Assembly (NCBI RefSeq): GCF_004138285.1
Contig: NZ_SCFN01000030.1
Span: 1 to 33,451, forward strand
Direction of reading: 5' to 3'
Length of the DNA: 33,451 nt
Source of the DNA: Gottfriedia acidiceleris
GTDB lineage: Bacteria; Bacillota; Bacilli; Bacillales; Bacillaceae_G
Position numbers and translations under genes: made by a program. Shown in pieces: positions 13,214 to 21,210 of this stretch (position 1 is the stretch's first letter; every line of letters starts with the position of its first letter). Under the pieces are notes generated by a model that did not search any database, was not told the origin of the DNA, and worked only from the letters and a program-made list of their open reading frames with translations.

Positions 13214-13639
13214 TAGTGAGGTGAATTAATTTTAATAACTTCATTTATGCTATTATTTATGAACCCAAGCACAACTTATGGTGAAAGTCTAGTAAATGCA
13301 AAATGCCCTCCAACTGAGAATTTACAAAAGCCAAATACAAAGGACAAAGATGAATTGAGCAGTGCTTTAAATGACATTATTCCAAAGGTATATGGAACAG
13401 ATCCTAATCATAAAGAATGGAGAATCGAAAAAATTCAACCTGCTGCAAGCTTGACTGGATTCGAGAAACATTACTTCGGTATTGCAGTAACTTTTTGTGG
13501 AAAAGAAGTAGCAAAAAACTCTTGGTTCGTTCGATTAATTTTCCCTAAGATACTTCCAGCTGTGAGTGCTGCAACTGGAGAACTTTACATAGTTAAAGAT
13601 CGGAATGATAACTGGATTCCTTGGTTTCAGTATCATTAA
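13214..13639 (+). pseudogene. Duplicate B, gene 1: secreted-protein gene with lost start codon
   Basis: A copy of the 7181-7600 gene. About 14 of the 118 mature residues differ, and the two cysteines are kept. Compared with duplicate A, 13 bases are missing just after GAATTAATT, removing the start codon and the first signal-peptide residues. GAGGTG (13216-13221) is still present but has no start codon at proper distance. The next ATG (13247) is 25 bases further, lacks a ribosome site and would give a shortened signal sequence (MLLFMNPSTTYG). The coding part is otherwise open, so the loss appears recent. It is probably not made or not exported. Confidence 0.55.
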
Positions 13640-13727
13640 CTTGTTTCACTAACGCATTAGTTGAGGTTCATGAGCTGTAAATATACTCTTTTTTATATAG
13701 TAAATGGACAGGTTGGTTATGGGAGGA
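13640..13727 (+). repeat. Composite intergenic element, copy 21 (inside duplicate B)
   Basis: TTGTTTCACTAACGCATTAG, TTGAGG. A worn terminator (GAGCTG, T6) and IR2-like AAATGGACAGGTTGGTTATG. Almost identical to copy 10. Confidence 0.7.
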
Positions 13728-13733
13728 GATTTT

Positions 13734-14147
13734 TTGAAGAAATTAGGTTTAGTAACGTCTGTAGTATTCGTCATTTTAACGATTTTCTCGGGATGTGGAA
13801 AAGAACAACTGCAATTGACAAGGGTAACTTATCAAGCATTACAAAAGGATGGAAATTATGGAGAGGTATCGATTGTTTCTGATCAAAAAACACTAGAGAA
13901 ACTAGCGTCTATTGTACACGAAATTAGATGGGAAAAAGCATTTCCTTCTATGGTAAGAGAAGGGGATGTGAAAGCAGTTCTATATAATAAAGAAGAGAAA
14001 AACATGCCTGAAAGATTGTATGAGTATGAAATTTGGTTTCATGAAAATGGAAAAGCTGAATTTTTAAGTAACGATAAAGAAAGAAACTATGGGAAGTTAA
14101 ATAAAAATAAATCAGAAACATTAAAAAAATTGTTATTAAATAAATAA
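13734..14147 (+). CDS. Predicted lipoprotein, 137 aa (duplicate B, gene 2)
   Basis: Paralogue of 7695-8105, with the same TTG start behind GGGAGGAG and the same FSGC lipobox (Cys 21). Differences are scattered substitutions plus one extra codon near the C-terminus (NDKERNYG versus HEEKSYG). The reading frame is intact, so unlike its upstream partner this copy can still be made. Presumably an outer-face membrane lipoprotein of the same unknown function. Confidence 0.75.
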   Translation: MKKLGLVTSVVFVILTIFSGCGKEQLQLTRVTYQALQKDGNYGEVSIVSDQKTLEKLASIVHEIRWEKAFPSMVREGDVKAVLYNKEEKNMPERLYEYEIWFHENGKAEFLSNDKERNYGKLNKNKSETLKKLLLNK

Positions 14148-14156
14148 TAAGATTCT

Positions 14157-14184
14157 CTATGTAACTAGCTTGTGCTGTTGAATA
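14157..14184 (+). repeat. Composite intergenic element, copy 22 (degraded IR1)
   Basis: TATGTAACTAGCTTGTGC, TGTTGAATAC. Marks the right border of duplicate B. No terminator follows. Confidence 0.5.
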
Positions 14185-14215
14185 CATTTATTAGATTAAC
14201 TAAGGAGTTTTTTAG

Positions 14216-15241
14216 GTGGATATTCTCGATATTAAAAAAATAGTAAAGGACTTACCAGAAAAGGAAGTAAGGTTATACTTGCAATTTATTCTTTTTAAGA
14301 TTGGATTGTTGGAAGATAAAGAAGAATCTTTAGCCGATTTCGCTAATGATCTTAAAGAAATGTATAACAAAATTCTCTATCCAAATACAAACCAAAATCA
14401 GTTTTATGAAGGTAATCACCAAAAAGTTCATATACAATTTGGATACCCGTATTTAAGACAAGTATTAAAGGAATTAAATCTACATAAAGATGAATTTATT
14501 ATTACTTGCGACGAAAACTTAGCTGTCGGTCCAATAGGTAAATTGGATAAAGAGAGTGGTCAAAAAACAAGGTATCATTGGTTAAAACAAAATTTATATC
14601 ATACAGATGAAGAATTCGATGAATATTTTCAAAACGCTCAAAGAGCAATAAATCAAATAAAAACTATACCACAAGATGTACCTATTTATATTTGGATTTC
14701 TGAAAATGCAAATGAACAAACAGGGTTTCTTTTTACAATGTATTTGATAAGGGAAAGAAAAAACAACATCTTTATTGTTGATACTGGAAAATTATATAGA
14801 GAATTATTTAAGAAAAAGGCTAAAAAGTTTGTGCCGTTTTTTTCAGGTGAAATTATTTCAGAAGAATTACAAGACATTTATAAATACGGTCAGGAGATCC
14901 AAAGGAGTTTATCTGATGAAGATCGTACACATTTTGAAACACAGTGGTTAGATCTTTCAGAAAATCCTGGAGAATTAAGAATATGGGAAAACGGAGAAAT
15001 AAAAGTTGTTGCTGAAGACTATTACGATGATTTTATAATCGAAAAAGCTAAAAAACTGATTGGGAAGAAAAAGGGGTTTATGAAATGTGCAAGATTAGTC
15101 GGTGAAGTTTATGGACATATTTTTCAATATATCGGTGACAGTTTTATTGAATATAGGGTTAGGAAATTAATCGAAAAGGGAATTTTTGAATATGAAGGTA
15201 GCTTAGAGGCGATGAGGTATTACAGTATTAAATTTAAGTAA
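14216..15241 (+). CDS. DUF1835/DUF3658-like protein, 341 aa
   Basis: GTG start after TAAGGAG. Residues about 70-190 (VHIQFGYPYLRQVLKEL, then DENLAVGPIGKLDKESGQKTRYHWL) match what I remember of the DUF1835 pattern: a 'H-I-x-F-G' strand and a 'D-x-x-x-V-G-P-I' loop. The C-terminal part (about 215-335, DLSENPGELRIWENGEIKVV and RVGE-like GEVYGH) resembles the DUF3658 domain usually fused to it. An N-terminal helical segment of ~65 residues is extra. Cytoplasmic; function unknown. It lies at the end of the dense array and is closed by its own terminator. Confidence 0.75.
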   Translation: MDILDIKKIVKDLPEKEVRLYLQFILFKIGLLEDKEESLADFANDLKEMYNKILYPNTNQNQFYEGNHQKVHIQFGYPYLRQVLKELNLHKDEFIITCDENLAVGPIGKLDKESGQKTRYHWLKQNLYHTDEEFDEYFQNAQRAINQIKTIPQDVPIYIWISENANEQTGFLFTMYLIRERKNNIFIVDTGKLYRELFKKKAKKFVPFFSGEIISEELQDIYKYGQEIQRSLSDEDRTHFETQWLDLSENPGELRIWENGEIKVVAEDYYDDFIIEKAKKLIGKKKGFMKCARLVGEVYGHIFQYIGDSFIEYRVRKLIEKGIFEYEGSLEAMRYYSIKFK

Positions 15242-15279
15242 AGGTTTTATTGAGCAGCATAGTGTAAAAGATTTGTTGA

Positions 15280-15325
15280 GGGAAGCAAGAAAAGTGAACT
15301 TCACTTTGTTTAACTTCCCTTTTTA
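15280..15325 (+). terminator. Intrinsic terminator of the 14216 gene
   Basis: GGGAAG pairs with CTTCCC, with an inner stem AAAGTGAA/TTCACTTT, followed by T5. Confidence 0.7.
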
Positions 15326-15344
15326 CTATTGAAAAAAAGAATTG

Positions 15345-15405
15345 TACTACTACTAACGCATGCATTAGTTATATAACATAATCGACTGTTTAGTTGGTCT
15401 TTTTT
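15345..15405 (+). repeat. Composite intergenic element, copy 23 (IR1 + terminator)
   Basis: CTACTACTAAC, GCATGC, ATTAGTTATATAACA. Terminator AATCGACTgtttAGTTGGT plus T6. It lies 20 bases after another complete terminator and so does not look necessary for termination. Confidence 0.75.
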
Positions 15406-15510
15406 ATTTTGCTTGCAATATAGATTAGTAAGAAAGACGAAGAAAATTAAAATAGAATTATAAAAAAGGACGAAAAAAAAGGAGGAAATTGTTTTAAATA
15501 CGTTTATCAT

Positions 15511-16053
15511 ATGGTACCAAAAAATATGAGTGGCGAAACACTTATGTCCTTAAACAAAATAAAGCATTTGGATCCAGAGTTATATAAACAGTATGCAAAA
15601 AAATATGATGATCACCCTGAACGACCAAAATTGTTAGAAAAAGAAATTCCAAAATTGAATTGTTTGTGGAACGATGTCATTCATTTTTTACCCTTACATC
15701 CATATCTTGTTTATAATGCCCTAAGAACTGTTGGTGTTAAAGTAAGAACAGACTTAATGTTTTATAAGATCCCGACTAAAAACTTAGTAAATAATAAAAA
15801 TGTGGTTTATTTATACCGTAAAGAAAATTATTTAGGATCTGCTGCGAACATAAATAGCGAAGAAGTTCATTTTATTGATATAGAGGAATACGACGAAATG
15901 ACTGAGCTTCCAATCGATACCCGAAATTACTATGAGGAAGAGAATAAGAAAGGTAATCAGTTTGGTATGTTTCCGTTTATTCCTCACATTTTAAGCTTAG
16001 GAGAAGTGAGCATTTTAGATGCTGAAGCAATAAATTGGAGTGGAAACAGCTAG
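15511..16053 (+). CDS. Conserved protein of unknown function, 180 aa, start unclear
   Basis: Soluble protein. HMVPKNMSGETLMSLN, HPERPKLLEKEIPKLNCLWN and DVIHFLPLHPYLVYNAL look like a conserved block of an uncharacterised Bacillus family; NYYEEENKKGNQFGMFPFIP follows in the C-terminal half. ATG 15511 is the first ordinary start in frame, but the only ribosome site (AAAGGAGGA, 15478-15486) is 25 bases away. The frame remains open upstream (C-F-K-Y-V-Y-H-M-V-P). A TTG at 15489 would connect to it if one T were removed from the T4 run at 15492-15495. The native N-terminus may therefore be damaged by a 1-base insertion. Confidence 0.65.
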   Translation: MVPKNMSGETLMSLNKIKHLDPELYKQYAKKYDDHPERPKLLEKEIPKLNCLWNDVIHFLPLHPYLVYNALRTVGVKVRTDLMFYKIPTKNLVNNKNVVYLYRKENYLGSAANINSEEVHFIDIEEYDEMTELPIDTRNYYEEENKKGNQFGMFPFIPHILSLGEVSILDAEAINWSGNS

Positions 16054-16140
16054 TAATCTATTTAATCCATATGTTAAATGCTGGCATTCGTTTAAAAAAA
16101 ATAAATTTTAATTGGCATAAGAATTGGACGTCTTATTGTT

Positions 16141-16173
16141 GGACTAATGGTAATCATCATTAGTCCACTTTTT
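16141..16173 (+). terminator. Intrinsic terminator
   Basis: GGACTAATG pairs perfectly with CATTAGTCC, then T5. Confidence 0.8.
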
Positions 16174-16237
16174 GTTTAATTCCAAGGAAAACATGTGTTT
16201 TTGTAACTGCAAGATAAAGATTTATAACCACAGATAC

Positions 16238-16263
16238 GGCAGCGAATTAATCCGCTGCCTTTT
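16238..16263 (+). terminator. Second intrinsic terminator-like hairpin
   Basis: GGCAGCG/CGCTGCC around AATTAATC, then T4. Confidence 0.65.
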
Positions 16264-16280
16264 AATATATTTTTATATGC

Positions 16281-16318
16281 TTTTACAAATGTTTTCGATT
16301 AGGAAGACATTTGTAAAA
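16281..16318. terminator. Third hairpin, symmetrical, bidirectional
   Basis: TTTTACAAATGT and ACATTTGTAAAA pair perfectly, with A/T runs on both sides. Three consecutive hairpins insulate the arsR-MFS operon from the array. The rest of 16054-16428 shows no gene. Confidence 0.55.
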
Positions 16319-16428
16319 AAATAGGTTTAAGTTAAAGTTTCAAGGGTATAAATCATTGGAAAATGTATCTGGTAATTTTTATGAGATTTGCATTAGAATA
16401 AATTTTCTGAAAAGTTATTCTAAATATA

Positions 16429-16457
16429 TTGAATTTTCAATTCGAAAATAATAGAAT
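16429..16457 (+). promoter_or_regulatory. Promoter with internal palindrome upstream of arsR-type regulator
   Basis: -35 TTGAAT (16429-16434), 17-base spacer, -10 TAGAAT (16452-16457). The near-palindrome ATTTTC-aattc-GAAAAT (16433-16449) fills the spacer and is a plausible operator for the regulator it precedes. Confidence 0.5.
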
Positions 16458-16477
16458 ACTCGTAAGAGGTGATAAAA

Positions 16478-17527
16478 ATGAAAACGATGAATTTTGGTAC
16501 TGAAAGAGAAACATATGAAGTAAAAATGAAATACTCGATTTTATGGGAAGTTGCGTTAGGGATTGCTGCTTTTACTTATCCAGAAATCCATCACACATTA
16601 AGCAGTCGGACAACTTATTGGAATGAACTAGAAGAAAACTGGTCAGAAGAATTGGAGCATGAATTAGAAATTGTAAAAAAATACAATACTTGGTATGCCA
16701 TTCTTCAGTTATTGCATTCAGAAGAATTTGAAACAGTTAATGATTATGTTCAAAAAATTATTACGATGAGTACAGAGGAATTTTTACATCAATGCCTTCC
16801 TTATATTGGAGCAAAATATGAGAATTCGAGGATTGAGATTTCAGCTCGCCGAAGTAAAGCAGTTATTCAAAAATGGATTGAAGCTACAAAAAGTCATAAA
16901 TATTTTTCAGGATATATTGACTATCTAGTTAATACCGATGTTGAACAATTAAAAAAACATATCATCAAGGTCTTTACGCTTTGGTATCAGTTTGTTGTAA
17001 AAGACAAAGAAAAAGAATTTTTAAAATTACTTAAATCTGATTTTACTCAAAAAAGTAGAATGAAATCTTCTTATAATGCTATTAAATTTGTTGAATTTGT
17101 TACGAATGGAATTGAATATCAACCAGAACCTTCTATTCATCATGTTTTATTAATTCCTCAGTTAATTTACCGTCCTTGGAATCTGGAAATGAATCTTTTA
17201 GATACTAAAGTCTTTTTTTATCCTATCTCAGATGAACACTTAATTGAAGTAGAAAATACACTCGCTCCTGAACTGCTACTAAATGCTTTTAAATCAATAG
17301 CTGATGAAACCAGGATTAGAATACTAAAACAACTTTCGAATGATGAACTTACACTTCAAGAATTAACTGATAGATTACAAGTTCCTAAAACAACACTGCA
17401 TCATCATCTTTCAATTTTACGTGCAGCTCAGATTGTCAAAGTTACAAAATCTAAATATTATTTCTCTGAAAAAAATCTAAGTTTGTTATTTATGAAAACT
17501 AAACAGTATTTGGGAATGGGGGATTAG
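16478..17527 (+). CDS. ArsR-family transcriptional regulator with DUF5937-type N-terminal domain, 349 aa
   Basis: The C-terminal ~80 residues form a winged helix of the ArsR type: LLLNAFKSIADETRIRILKQL, then the recognition helix VPKTTLHHHLSIL and a wing. The ~250-residue N-terminal part (EVALGIAAFTYPEIHH...) matches the DUF5937 layout often fused to ArsR domains and probably senses a ligand. No metal-binding Cys motif is visible. Start ATG 16478 with AGAGGTGAT; the GTG at 16469 is part of that site. One base separates it from the MFS gene, whose ribosome site (GGGGGA) lies inside this gene, so the two are co-transcribed. It probably represses its own promoter and the exporter. Confidence 0.88.
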   Translation: MKTMNFGTERETYEVKMKYSILWEVALGIAAFTYPEIHHTLSSRTTYWNELEENWSEELEHELEIVKKYNTWYAILQLLHSEEFETVNDYVQKIITMSTEEFLHQCLPYIGAKYENSRIEISARRSKAVIQKWIEATKSHKYFSGYIDYLVNTDVEQLKKHIIKVFTLWYQFVVKDKEKEFLKLLKSDFTQKSRMKSSYNAIKFVEFVTNGIEYQPEPSIHHVLLIPQLIYRPWNLEMNLLDTKVFFYPISDEHLIEVENTLAPELLLNAFKSIADETRIRILKQLSNDELTLQELTDRLQVPKTTLHHHLSILRAAQIVKVTKSKYYFSEKNLSLLFMKTKQYLGMGD

Positions 17528-17528
17528 C

Positions 17529-18761
17529 ATGAGAACGGAAAATAATCTTTTAAAGAATGTGTCTTTTCGATCATTGTGGATTGGTGAAATTATTTCAGAA
17601 TTTGGGGGAACATTAGCCTCATTATGTAATACAATTTTTGTTTTTCAACAAACTGGTTCAACTGTTCAAATGGGTACAATTTGGCTCATCTATTTTATCC
17701 CATCCTTAATTGTACAACTGTTTATTGGTCCATTAATTGATCGATTATCCAAAAAAAGATTAATGATTTTCTCTCAAATAAGTCGTGCTATTATTTTTAG
17801 TGTTCCATTAGTATTTCTATTAAGTGGAGATGGTTCTGTTTGGGTCATCTATCTAGTCCAATTTATTCTTGGGTGTATTCAGCCAATTTATGCTCCTACC
17901 AGTATGACAATAATGCCAAATATTATTCCTTCGAATTTACTAAATAAAGCAAATGCAACATTGGATGGAACATTAAGATTAATGAGTTTTTTAGGTCCTA
18001 CCTTGGGCGGATTATTACTTTCATTTGTGGAAGTTAAGTGGTCATATTTATTAGTATGTTCTTTATTATTAATTAGCTCCATTAATCTAGCATTCATTAA
18101 AGAACCTAAATTAATAAATAGAGAAAAGGAAAAATGGATAACTCAAATTAAATTTGGATACAGAGTTTTCTTTTCAAATAAGCAAATTGTATGGTTAGGA
18201 TTTTTTACATCAATCTTACAATTCGGTGTTGGCGTAACAATGGTTATTAACTTACCTTACATAATGAGTGAAATGAATGGGACAACCTTTATGTATGGAC
18301 TCTTTTCTGCAACATTCCCACTTGGTTATTTGATTGGGTCAATACTAGTGGGGAAAATTAGCTCTGAACAATTAAGATTTAAAATGTTAATCGGTTTACT
18401 AGTGGGTGGTATTTCTTTCATAGGACTAAGTATTGCAGGGAACTACCCTTTAGCGTTAGTTTGTGAATTAATTTCAGGAATCTTTCTACCATTTTTTAAT
18501 GTAAATAATACGACGATATTACAAAGAAGCGTGCCTAAAAATGTAATGGGATCTGTTTTTTCGATTAGACTATTATTAATTAGAACAATGATGCCATTTG
18601 GAATATTATTCGCTAGACAGACTGGAGATAGTTTAGGACAAAGAAATCTATATTTAATTATTGGTTTACTCATTTTTGGAACAGCTTTATGTGGGCTAAT
18701 ATTTCCTTATTTTAGATTTCTCGAAAAAGATGAAACGGTCGAACATGAGAAAGTTATGTAA
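17529..18761 (+). CDS. MFS transporter, 410 aa (drug-efflux type)
   Basis: Twelve predicted membrane helices. The N-terminus SFRSLWIGEIISEFGG is typical of the enterobactin/macrolide-exporter (MFS_3, Mef-like) group. The loop 2-3 signature appears as GPLIDRLSKKRLM (usual G-x-x-x-D-R-x-G-R-R). The pseudo-symmetric second half starts near residue 215. It uses the proton gradient to export small molecules; the substrate is unknown. Coupled to the ArsR regulator one base upstream, a common regulator-exporter pair. A repeat IR1 and a strong terminator follow. Confidence 0.9.
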   Translation: MRTENNLLKNVSFRSLWIGEIISEFGGTLASLCNTIFVFQQTGSTVQMGTIWLIYFIPSLIVQLFIGPLIDRLSKKRLMIFSQISRAIIFSVPLVFLLSGDGSVWVIYLVQFILGCIQPIYAPTSMTIMPNIIPSNLLNKANATLDGTLRLMSFLGPTLGGLLLSFVEVKWSYLLVCSLLLISSINLAFIKEPKLINREKEKWITQIKFGYRVFFSNKQIVWLGFFTSILQFGVGVTMVINLPYIMSEMNGTTFMYGLFSATFPLGYLIGSILVGKISSEQLRFKMLIGLLVGGISFIGLSIAGNYPLALVCELISGIFLPFFNVNNTTILQRSVPKNVMGSVFSIRLLLIRTMMPFGILFARQTGDSLGQRNLYLIIGLLIFGTALCGLIFPYFRFLEKDETVEHEKVM

Positions 18762-18829
18762 ATTGTTTATTGAACTACCATGGAAGAACGATTTATACTT
18801 CCATTCACTGTGGTGACTCAGAGGATCCA

Positions 18830-18862
18830 TGATTCGCTAACGCATGCATTGGTTGAACAAAA
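18830..18862 (+). repeat. Composite intergenic element, copy 24 (IR1, terminator remnant)
   Basis: GATTCGCTAAC, GCATGC, ATTGGTTGAACAA. Behind it GATCGGATGAATAAATTGATT looks like a worn copy of the usual terminator. Confidence 0.75.
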
Positions 18863-18885
18863 TGATCGGATGAATAAATTGATTT

Positions 18886-18919
18886 AACACCTAATTAATT
18901 TCTTTAATTAGGTGTTTTT
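18886..18919 (+). terminator. Strong intrinsic terminator
   Basis: AACACCTAATTAA pairs with TTAATTAGGTGTT, then TTT. Confidence 0.8.
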
Positions 18920-19030
18920 ATGTTATTTTTACACTTTTTTTGAAACGTAGGTAAAATTAATTTATTTTCAGTGTTTTGATCTTATCAATTTGTTAATACC
19001 GCATCATTGATATTTGGAATTATAGAGTTT

Positions 19031-19066
19031 CTCATGTAACTAACGCATTTCGTTAGTTTTTTTTAG
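19031..19066 (+). repeat. Composite intergenic element, copy 25 (IR1 acting as terminator)
   Basis: CTCATGTAACTAACG, catt, TCGTTAGTT followed directly by T8 and AGTCGAT. The IR1 palindrome itself has become a terminator-like hairpin. From here to 19240 I see no gene. Confidence 0.7.
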
Positions 19067-19243
19067 TCGATGTTAAATTAACTGGAGCTCATTGCAATTT
19101 TCTTGTGCAGAATGAAATTAAACAGAAAAAGACGCACGGATGGGGGTGTTTCTACTACTGAAAAGAAAGTTGATTATTAAAATCAGATTGCTTTTTCATT
19201 TATATAAAATTAAATTCACATTAAATTCATTTAACAAAAAATA

Positions 19244-19258
19244 AGGAAAACGTTTACA
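19244..19258. promoter_or_regulatory. Near-consensus cre (CcpA) box
   Basis: GGAAAACGTTTACA matches the cre consensus TGWAANCGNTNWCA at 13 of 14 positions. It overlaps a -35-like TTTACA, about 60 bases before the next gene, so repression by CcpA is plausible. Confidence 0.45.
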
Positions 19259-19319
19259 TCCATTATATGGAATTAGTAAGATAGTAATAGAAAACTATAT
19301 AGGTAGAGGGGATAAAGTG

Positions 19320-20504
19320 ATGAGGAAGGTTGCAACAGTATTAGCTATTTTACTTGTGTTTGTGTTTCAACAAAATGCATATGCACACTCTGGAAGAACC
19401 GATGCAAATGGGGGTCACAACTGTTCAGCAAAATCACAAGCAAAGGGACTTTGTACAGGATATCACTATCATAACGGTGGCGGTTCAACTTCAAGCGGAG
19501 GTTCTAGTTCATCTGGAAACTCTAATAGTACATGGGATAAAGATTGCTCTGATTTCTCTAGTTATGATGAAGTGGTTGAATATTGGAATAAAAAAGGTTA
19601 CACGGCTACTTATGACCCAGAAAGATTGGATGGTTGGGGAAACGTGGTAGATGATGGAATTCCGTGCGAGGTGCCATCTGGATATGATACATCAAAGATT
19701 AATGGAAGTCCCGAGCAAATAGCGAAAGCACAAGCTGTAAGAGATTCCTCAATAGGTGAAAAAGCTGGTTATTCAGCTGGATTAAGTGATGGTGAAAAAG
19801 GAAATTTAAATGATTCATCAACTTCTGGTTCTGATGCTTATCAGGAAGGGTTTGGAAAAGGGTATGAAACTGGCTACAAAAAAGGTGCAGCAGAATTAGA
19901 AAAGCTTAAATTTAAAGCGAGTAATGAGGGTTACACGTTGGGTAAAAAACAAGACACGGTTACAATTCCTAAAAGCTACTTATCAATTAAAGCTTTAAAA
20001 GATACATATCAACAAGGCTTTAATAAAGCCTTAACTGAAAGGTATACAGCTCTTGGTTTTAAAGATGGAAAGTCAGATGTTTTAAATGATCTTAAAAATG
20101 ATAATGCCATTATTGTAGATTCATATAAAAAAGGTTATGAAAAGGGTCAAGCGGAATTAAAAAAAACTTACGTCAAACAAGGATATGATGCAGCATTTAA
20201 GATGGTTAAATATAAACAACCGAAATTAAAAAGTGATAAATATATTGGTTGGTATAGAGAAGGATTTAGCTCTAATAAAATAGTAAAATCCATAGCGAAA
20301 GTCGCTTTCAATGCAGGTTTAAATGGTGAAAGCAATAAAGTTCCTGAGAAATATACGCATGCTGATGTAATTTATCAATACAATTATGTAAAAGGGGAAC
20401 AGGAGAAAAAAGAAAATAATCGTCAAATAGCTGGTACACTTGCTTTTGGTGTTGCGGGATGGTTAGGTAGAAGATTTTATGTTGCCAAAAAAATGCTTAA
20501 ATAA
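19320..20504 (+). CDS. Secreted YHYH-domain / Excalibur-like protein with C-terminal anchor, 394 aa
   Basis: Signal peptide residues 1-22 (QQNAYA-HS). Mature N-terminus HSGRTDANGGHNC...TGYHYH (23-51) is the YHYH domain. After a Ser/Gly linker, residues 76-117 (DCSDF..., D-P-x-x-L-D-x-x-x-x-x-D-D-G-x-P-C-E) resemble an Excalibur calcium-binding domain. Residues ~135-340 contain irregular Y/G-rich repeats (AYQEGFGKGYETGYKKG, DSYKKGYEKGQAEL, QGYDAAF). A hydrophobic stretch near the end (AGTLAFGVAGWLG) with a basic tail probably anchors it in the membrane. ATG 19320 follows AGAGGGGAT. The next gene starts 14 bases later, so the pair is an operon, possibly under catabolite control. A wall- or calcium-associated role is a guess. 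Confidence 0.85.
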   Translation: MRKVATVLAILLVFVFQQNAYAHSGRTDANGGHNCSAKSQAKGLCTGYHYHNGGGSTSSGGSSSSGNSNSTWDKDCSDFSSYDEVVEYWNKKGYTATYDPERLDGWGNVVDDGIPCEVPSGYDTSKINGSPEQIAKAQAVRDSSIGEKAGYSAGLSDGEKGNLNDSSTSGSDAYQEGFGKGYETGYKKGAAELEKLKFKASNEGYTLGKKQDTVTIPKSYLSIKALKDTYQQGFNKALTERYTALGFKDGKSDVLNDLKNDNAIIVDSYKKGYEKGQAELKKTYVKQGYDAAFKMVKYKQPKLKSDKYIGWYREGFSSNKIVKSIAKVAFNAGLNGESNKVPEKYTHADVIYQYNYVKGEQEKKENNRQIAGTLAFGVAGWLGRRFYVAKKMLK

Positions 20505-20518
20505 GGGGTGTGGACGGA

Positions 20519-21151
20519 ATGAGAGTATACCAAAAGATTTGTTACGCGGTTGAAGATATATTTGTAAAGTTTCTGACAATGAACTCGGATAAAGAAAAAG
20601 CTTTAAAAAATGTTCAAACATATAGAAATAAAATAGCTGAAGAGAAAAGTCGTAAGAAACAAGAACATATTAAACATATTCAAGAACGACAACGCGCCGC
20701 TGATGAAATGAAAGAACAAGAAAAGCAAAGAATCCAATCAGTCCTTTCTCGAATGGTTGATGTAAAAAACTTAGATTACACACAATATGAATACAACGAA
20801 GTAAAAAGGAATGAAGCATTTTTTAAATGGGTTTATAACAATATTTTTGAAACTGGAGAGCAAGGTTTAACATTTATCAATTGTGAGTTTGATAAATCTA
20901 AAAAGAAAGAAATTAAAGGTTTTCTGATTGCTACAAATAAAAGAGTGTGGTTTATAGATAATAGTCAAACGATGGTACGAAAGTTCCGCTATCAAACGAT
21001 AAAGGATGTTTCTTGGTTTAAGGACGGTATGTTGGAGAAAGGTTTATACCTACAATATGGTGTCAAACGCTTGGAATTTGATGAGATTTTCGATACAAAT
21101 CAAATGAAAAGAATAGGGAACACTATTTTACAAATAGCTCAAACAGCATAA
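20519..21151 (+). CDS. Coiled-coil protein with C-terminal bacterial PH-like (YokE-type) domain, 210 aa
   Basis: Start ATG 20519, 10 bases after AAGGGG; the GTG at 20510 is too close to that site. Residues ~25-85 are a highly charged coiled coil (KIAEEKSRKKQEHIKHIQER...). Residues ~108-205 (GLTFINCEF, GFLIATNKRVWFID, FRYQTIKDVSWFKDG, LYLQYGVKRLEFDEI) fit the bacterial PH-like fold of the YokE/bPH type, recognisable by 'G-x-L-x-x-T-x-x-R-x-x-F' followed by an 'I-x-x-V' strand. No signal peptide, so cytoplasmic or membrane-peripheral. Co-transcribed with the YHYH protein; a partnership across the membrane via that protein's C-terminal anchor is conceivable. Confidence 0.75.
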   Translation: MRVYQKICYAVEDIFVKFLTMNSDKEKALKNVQTYRNKIAEEKSRKKQEHIKHIQERQRAADEMKEQEKQRIQSVLSRMVDVKNLDYTQYEYNEVKRNEAFFKWVYNNIFETGEQGLTFINCEFDKSKKKEIKGFLIATNKRVWFIDNSQTMVRKFRYQTIKDVSWFKDGMLEKGLYLQYGVKRLEFDEIFDTNQMKRIGNTILQIAQTA

Positions 21152-21153
21152 TT

Positions 21154-21186
21154 AAAAGGCTGAGTAATTCTTTACTCAGCCTTTTT
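21154..21186. terminator. Intrinsic terminator between converging operons
   Basis: AAAAGGCTGAGTAA pairs with TTACTCAGCCTTTT; the A/T runs on both sides make it bidirectional. Confidence 0.85.
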
Positions 21187-21210
21187 GCTATATTCAAAAG
21201 TAAATAAAAC

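Noticed and set aside
347-15405. CRISPR array
   Set aside because: The repeats are separated by whole genes, vary in sequence and contain terminators; spacing is not uniform and no cas genes are present.
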